DNA of 64,000 nucleotides from the NCBI GenBank assembly GCA_947446645.1, contig CANFHA010000007.1, positions 62,001-126,000 on the forward strand, in the 5' to 3' direction. A model generated the notes under the pieces. It had not been told where the DNA came from, did not search any database, and saw only the letters and a list, made by a program, of their open reading frames with translations. Shown here piece after piece: positions 61,466 to 64,000 of the stretch. Each line of letters starts with the position of its first letter. Position 1 is the stretch's first letter. The stretch is from Chitinophagaceae bacterium (GTDB taxonomy: Bacteria; Bacteroidota; Bacteroidia; Chitinophagales; Chitinophagaceae). The translations under genes and the position numbers were made by a program.

Positions 61466-61735
61466 CTATTCAACTTTTGCTTTCTCTGCTGTTTTATTGG
61501 CTGCACGTATCTCAGCATTTGCTTTCCGTTCATTTTTATGCTGCTTCATCACCCGTCTGTCGTCCTTTACTTTTCGCTTGTATAGCTTTAGTTGCGCTTT
61601 GTCGTACTCATAGAGTTCTTTGTCAGCCTTCTTTTCCAGCTTGTCTTCCCTTTTGGTTTTTACCTGTTCCTGCGCCAGTAAACAAGTAGCGCTTAAGGAT
61701 GCAATCAAAATGAATGTAACAGACTGTTTTATCAT
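61466..61735 (-). CDS. small secreted Lys-rich protein
   Basis: The 89-residue product has a signal peptide (FILIASLSATCLLAQEQ) and a highly charged helical mature part (YDKAQLKLYKRKVKDDRRVM, KNERKANAEIRAANK). It has the same length, signal type and composition as its neighbour at 61054-61323, so both probably derive from one ancestor, though sequence identity is low. Function unknown. Confidence 0.65.
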   Translation of the reverse strand: MIKQSVTFILIASLSATCLLAQEQVKTKREDKLEKKADKELYEYDKAQLKLYKRKVKDDRRVMKQHKNERKANAEIRAANKTAEKAKVE

Positions 61736-61848
61736 ACGTGTTCATTTAGTACACACTAATGTACTACAATTCACCCATGCACAACTCTATCCGACCGTGT
61801 TCTCAATCAGCGTTATCAGAAGAAAACCGGAGGTACATTAATTTTCGA

Positions 61849-62400
61849 CTAATCCGGCAACTTCGCGGCCGCATGCATACACTGTATGTAGTGCATCACA
61901 GCGTTGGCGCTGTCGGCGCTGAAAGTGCGCTCATAGCCGGCCAGACTGAATTTGACTATCTTTTTGGTAGTAAAGTCTTTGATAGTGGCCTTATTTATCG
62001 GAAAGAAAATTGTTCTTATGGCCTCCGCCTTATCATCAGTAATATCGTGATTTATTGCAACTGTATCGGAAACCAAAACGCTCTTATCGCTAAATTCAAC
62101 AACCATGTTTTTCTCTGTCTTTTCCACAGCTTTTCCGTTTGCGCCCTTTGTGTACAAAGCATCCACTGGTCCTCCTACCACTCTAAGGATCAAAAAGAAA
62201 TTATCATAGCCATCATTTTCCGGATTATTATCCAGGCTGCGAGTCACCCTTACAGAAGGCAGTTTTTTTTCATTGTATGGAGAAAAATAATTGCGCTGGA
62301 AGGTGTCTTCCGACATTTCCTTCTTGATTTGCTTACAAAAATCCTGCCCGTTGGCGCATTGTACAAATACGGTTGCAAGCAATAATAGTACTACCCTCAT
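61849..62400 (-). CDS. secreted protein of about 180 residues, function unknown
   Basis: The ATG at 62400 gives 183 residues with a signal peptide (VVLLLLATVFVQCANGQ). The mature part is alpha/beta with DNFFLILRVVGGPVDALYTK and VEFSDKSVLVSDTVAIN, without a recognised motif; the look is similar to secreted proteins with an immunoglobulin-like strand pattern. A longer frame to 62466 extends into the promoter of the divergent antiporter gene and is rejected. Confidence 0.65.
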   Translation of the reverse strand: MRVVLLLLATVFVQCANGQDFCKQIKKEMSEDTFQRNYFSPYNEKKLPSVRVTRSLDNNPENDGYDNFFLILRVVGGPVDALYTKGANGKAVEKTEKNMVVEFSDKSVLVSDTVAINHDITDDKAEAIRTIFFPINKATIKDFTTKKIVKFSLAGYERTFSADSANAVMHYIQCMHAAAKLPD

Positions 62401-62475
62401 AAGTCTTAAAATAATGATCCAAACATACAATAATCCAAAATAAAATTTATCAGTATTTTGTACCAAATCTGGTTG

Positions 62476-63864
62476 ATGAGCAGAACACGAAGTGCGTTAC
62501 TATATATTGTCCCATTCATTTGCCTTATTGCCGTCGGGTGGTTTACGTTTCAGGCAGGCAAGCTACTACAGCCCCCTATTGTTACACTCGTCCCAACACA
62601 TGACCAGGCAAGTGGACAATTGCTGCAAAGCATAAAGGAATCGTTTTATCATCCTCTTGCAATTTTCATTCTGCAGTTGCTGCTTATTATAGTTGCGTCA
62701 CAACTGTGTGGGTACCTCGTCAAAAAAATTGGTCAGCCCGCTGTGATGGGTGAGATCATAGCAGGGATTCTGCTTGGCCCGTCTCTAATGGGCTCCCTAC
62801 TACCGCATTTCAGCGCCTTTGTATTCCCCAAAGCATCCCTCGGCAACTTACAGATACTCAGCCAGGTAGGTCTCATCCTGTTTATGTTCGTCATTGGCAT
62901 GGAGCTGGACAGGAGCACGCTTAAAAGTAAGGCAAGCACCGCATTGTTCATCAGCTATTTCAGCATTATCATTCCCTTTGCACTGGGCCTCGGACTTTCG
63001 TACCCACTGTACCAGCGTTTTGCACCTGCCGGTATTCCATTTTATGCGTTCTCACTTTTCATTGGCATTACTTTAAGCATTACCGCATTTCCAGTACTGG
63101 CACGCATTATCCGCGAGCGCAACCTTACTAATACAAAACTCGGTGTCATGTCTATAACTGCGGCTGCCATTGGCGATGTAGTGGCGTGGTGCATGCTTGC
63201 TTTCATTATTGCTATCGCAAAGGCCGGCTCTGTTACTTCTTCCATATACACCATCATTGCAGCCATTGCCTATGCCGCAGCTATGCTATATATCGTAAAA
63301 CCATTGCTTGCTAAAATGGTAATGAAAAGCAGTGATGCTACTATGAAGAGATCAGTTATGGCAGTAATATTTTCGGTATTGCTGTTAAGTGCGTACTGCT
63401 GCGAAGTCATAGGCATCCACGCGTTGTTCGGGGCCTTCCTGGCGGGAGCCATTATGCCTGCCGACCAGCATTTCAGGGAGACATTTATCAATAAAATAGA
63501 GGACGTTGCCCTGGTGTTGCTACTACCCTTATTCTTCGTATTCACAGGACTAAGAACACAGGTCGGCCTGCTGAATGATCCATCGCTTTGGGGTACTTGC
63601 TGCCTTATTATTTTTGTGGCCGTAGCCGGAAAATTCGGGGGCAGCGCACTCGCAGCGCGCATATCTGGCGAAACTATGAAAGAGAGCCTGTCAATTGGCG
63701 CTTTGATGAATACACGTGGACTTGTAGAATTGGTAGTGCTCAATATCGGCTACGACCTGCATATCCTTTCGCCACAAATATTTACAATGATGGTGCTTAT
63801 GGCCCTTGCGACTACCTTTATGACCATCCCTGCAATAAATCTCATCAACCGGATCTACAAATAA
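62476..63864 (+). CDS. CPA2-family cation:proton antiporter
   Basis: The ATG at 62476 gives 462 residues with about twelve or thirteen membrane helices. The family signals are KKIGQPAVMGEIIAGILLGP, FMFVIGMELD, the long helix GITLSITAFPVLARIIRERN, and the ion-binding region MSITAAAIGDVVAWCMLAF with the Gly-Asp pair of CPA2. It exchanges K+ or Na+ for protons at the inner membrane. There is no C-terminal RCK/TrkA domain, unlike KefB/KefC. The longer frame to 62458 is less likely. Confidence 0.92.
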   Translation: MSRTRSALLYIVPFICLIAVGWFTFQAGKLLQPPIVTLVPTHDQASGQLLQSIKESFYHPLAIFILQLLLIIVASQLCGYLVKKIGQPAVMGEIIAGILLGPSLMGSLLPHFSAFVFPKASLGNLQILSQVGLILFMFVIGMELDRSTLKSKASTALFISYFSIIIPFALGLGLSYPLYQRFAPAGIPFYAFSLFIGITLSITAFPVLARIIRERNLTNTKLGVMSITAAAIGDVVAWCMLAFIIAIAKAGSVTSSIYTIIAAIAYAAAMLYIVKPLLAKMVMKSSDATMKRSVMAVIFSVLLLSAYCCEVIGIHALFGAFLAGAIMPADQHFRETFINKIEDVALVLLLPLFFVFTGLRTQVGLLNDPSLWGTCCLIIFVAVAGKFGGSALAARISGETMKESLSIGALMNTRGLVELVVLNIGYDLHILSPQIFTMMVLMALATTFMTIPAINLINRIYK

Positions 63865-63940
63865 CTGACCTAAAGCCACTCCGTAAATTTCCAGAAATAG
63901 GGCACGGACTCCTACTCAACTTATCACTTATCAACTTAAT

Positions 63941-64000
63941 CTACCATTCACTCTGCGTCGGGTTATTCCGTGTGGTGGAGAGCCCTGGCAATGTGAGACC
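63941..64000 (-). CDS. C-terminal end of a gene running off the right edge
   Basis: The last 19 codons of an open minus-strand frame, ending TTRNNPTQSEW before a TAG at 63941. Too short to assign; the sequence is plausible as protein and convergent with the antiporter gene, but it could also be chance. Confidence 0.3.
   Translation of the reverse strand, partial: GLTLPGLSTTRNNPTQSEW

Noticed and set aside
61759-62385. 208-codon plus-strand frame
   Set aside because: Antisense to the secreted protein at 61849-62400, which has a proper signal peptide and is preferred.
1-64000. CRISPR array, rRNA genes or intact insertion sequence
   Set aside because: No regularly spaced repeats, rRNA core sequences or transposase motifs were seen on either strand.

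Overview
The window reads as a piece of a Bacteroidota chromosome, most likely from the Chitinophagaceae or a near relative. The evidence is the mix of family markers: type IX secretion sorting domains, a gliding-motility C-terminal domain protein, an Lnb-like DUF4105 protein, DUF2911 and DUF3667 proteins, a three-gene b558-type succinate dehydrogenase, and many small lipoproteins. Start codons lack clear Shine-Dalgarno sequences, and TAnnTTTG promoter boxes of the Bacteroidota type stand in front of many genes. No rRNA operon, CRISPR array or intact transposase was seen.

Layout. 1-7.1 kb: minus-strand genes (cut-off SSS symporter, PAS sensor without an ATPase domain, two related small lipoproteins, PIG-L deacetylase, DUF2911 protein). 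7.1-14.6 kb: Hsp20 gene, RNase P RNA, TraB/GumN protein, a TMTC-like membrane glycosyltransferase with TPRs, a second GT-C enzyme and a lipoprotein. 14.7-18.95 kb: a roughly 4.2-kb island at the 3' end of tRNA-Asn, bounded by a 31-bp repeat of the tRNA end, with a decayed tyrosine integrase, a lipoprotein, a coiled-coil protein of unknown function and a double J-domain protein. 19-23 kb: an overlapping operon of Lnb-like protein, alpha/beta hydrolase and CHU_C adhesin. 23.2-26.9 kb: sdhCAB. 27-36 kb: exbB-exbD-mtfA-like genes, APC permease, DUF3667 protein, M32 carboxypeptidase, LpxR-like deacylase and ABC-F ATPase. 36-43 kb: 2OG-Fe(II) oxygenase, cyclic-nucleotide-gated K+ channel, GT2 fusion protein, SRPBCC/GyrI-like protein and metallophosphoesterase. 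43.3-45 kb: tRNA-Gly followed by small accessory genes and a plasmid/phage gene remnant. 45-49.6 kb: two tandem M43 metalloproteases exported by T9SS. 49.8-55.6 kb: MerC/Fur divergent pair, two tandem OmpA lipoproteins, C1B peptidase and a cytochrome-like lipoprotein. 55.7-64 kb: fumC, a MauE-thioredoxin fusion flanked by small cysteine lipoproteins, OmpA-like protein, RluD, two Lys/Arg-rich secreted proteins and a CPA2 antiporter.

Working together: sdhCAB and fumC are adjacent TCA-cycle steps but lie 29 kb apart. ExbB/ExbD would energise outer-membrane transport. Many products are envelope or exported proteins (lipoproteins, OmpA, T9SS cargo, LpxR, Lnb-like).

Most notable for follow-up: the tRNA-Asn island with its integrase relic and uncharacterised J-domain/coiled-coil gene pair; a dispersed two-hairpin repeat present three times, twice as an inverted pair inside that island; a 31-bp palindromic operator between fur and merC; a set of genes whose promoter box lies only 4-8 nt before the start codon; and a family of three small C-x-C lipoproteins, one with an in-frame amber codon.
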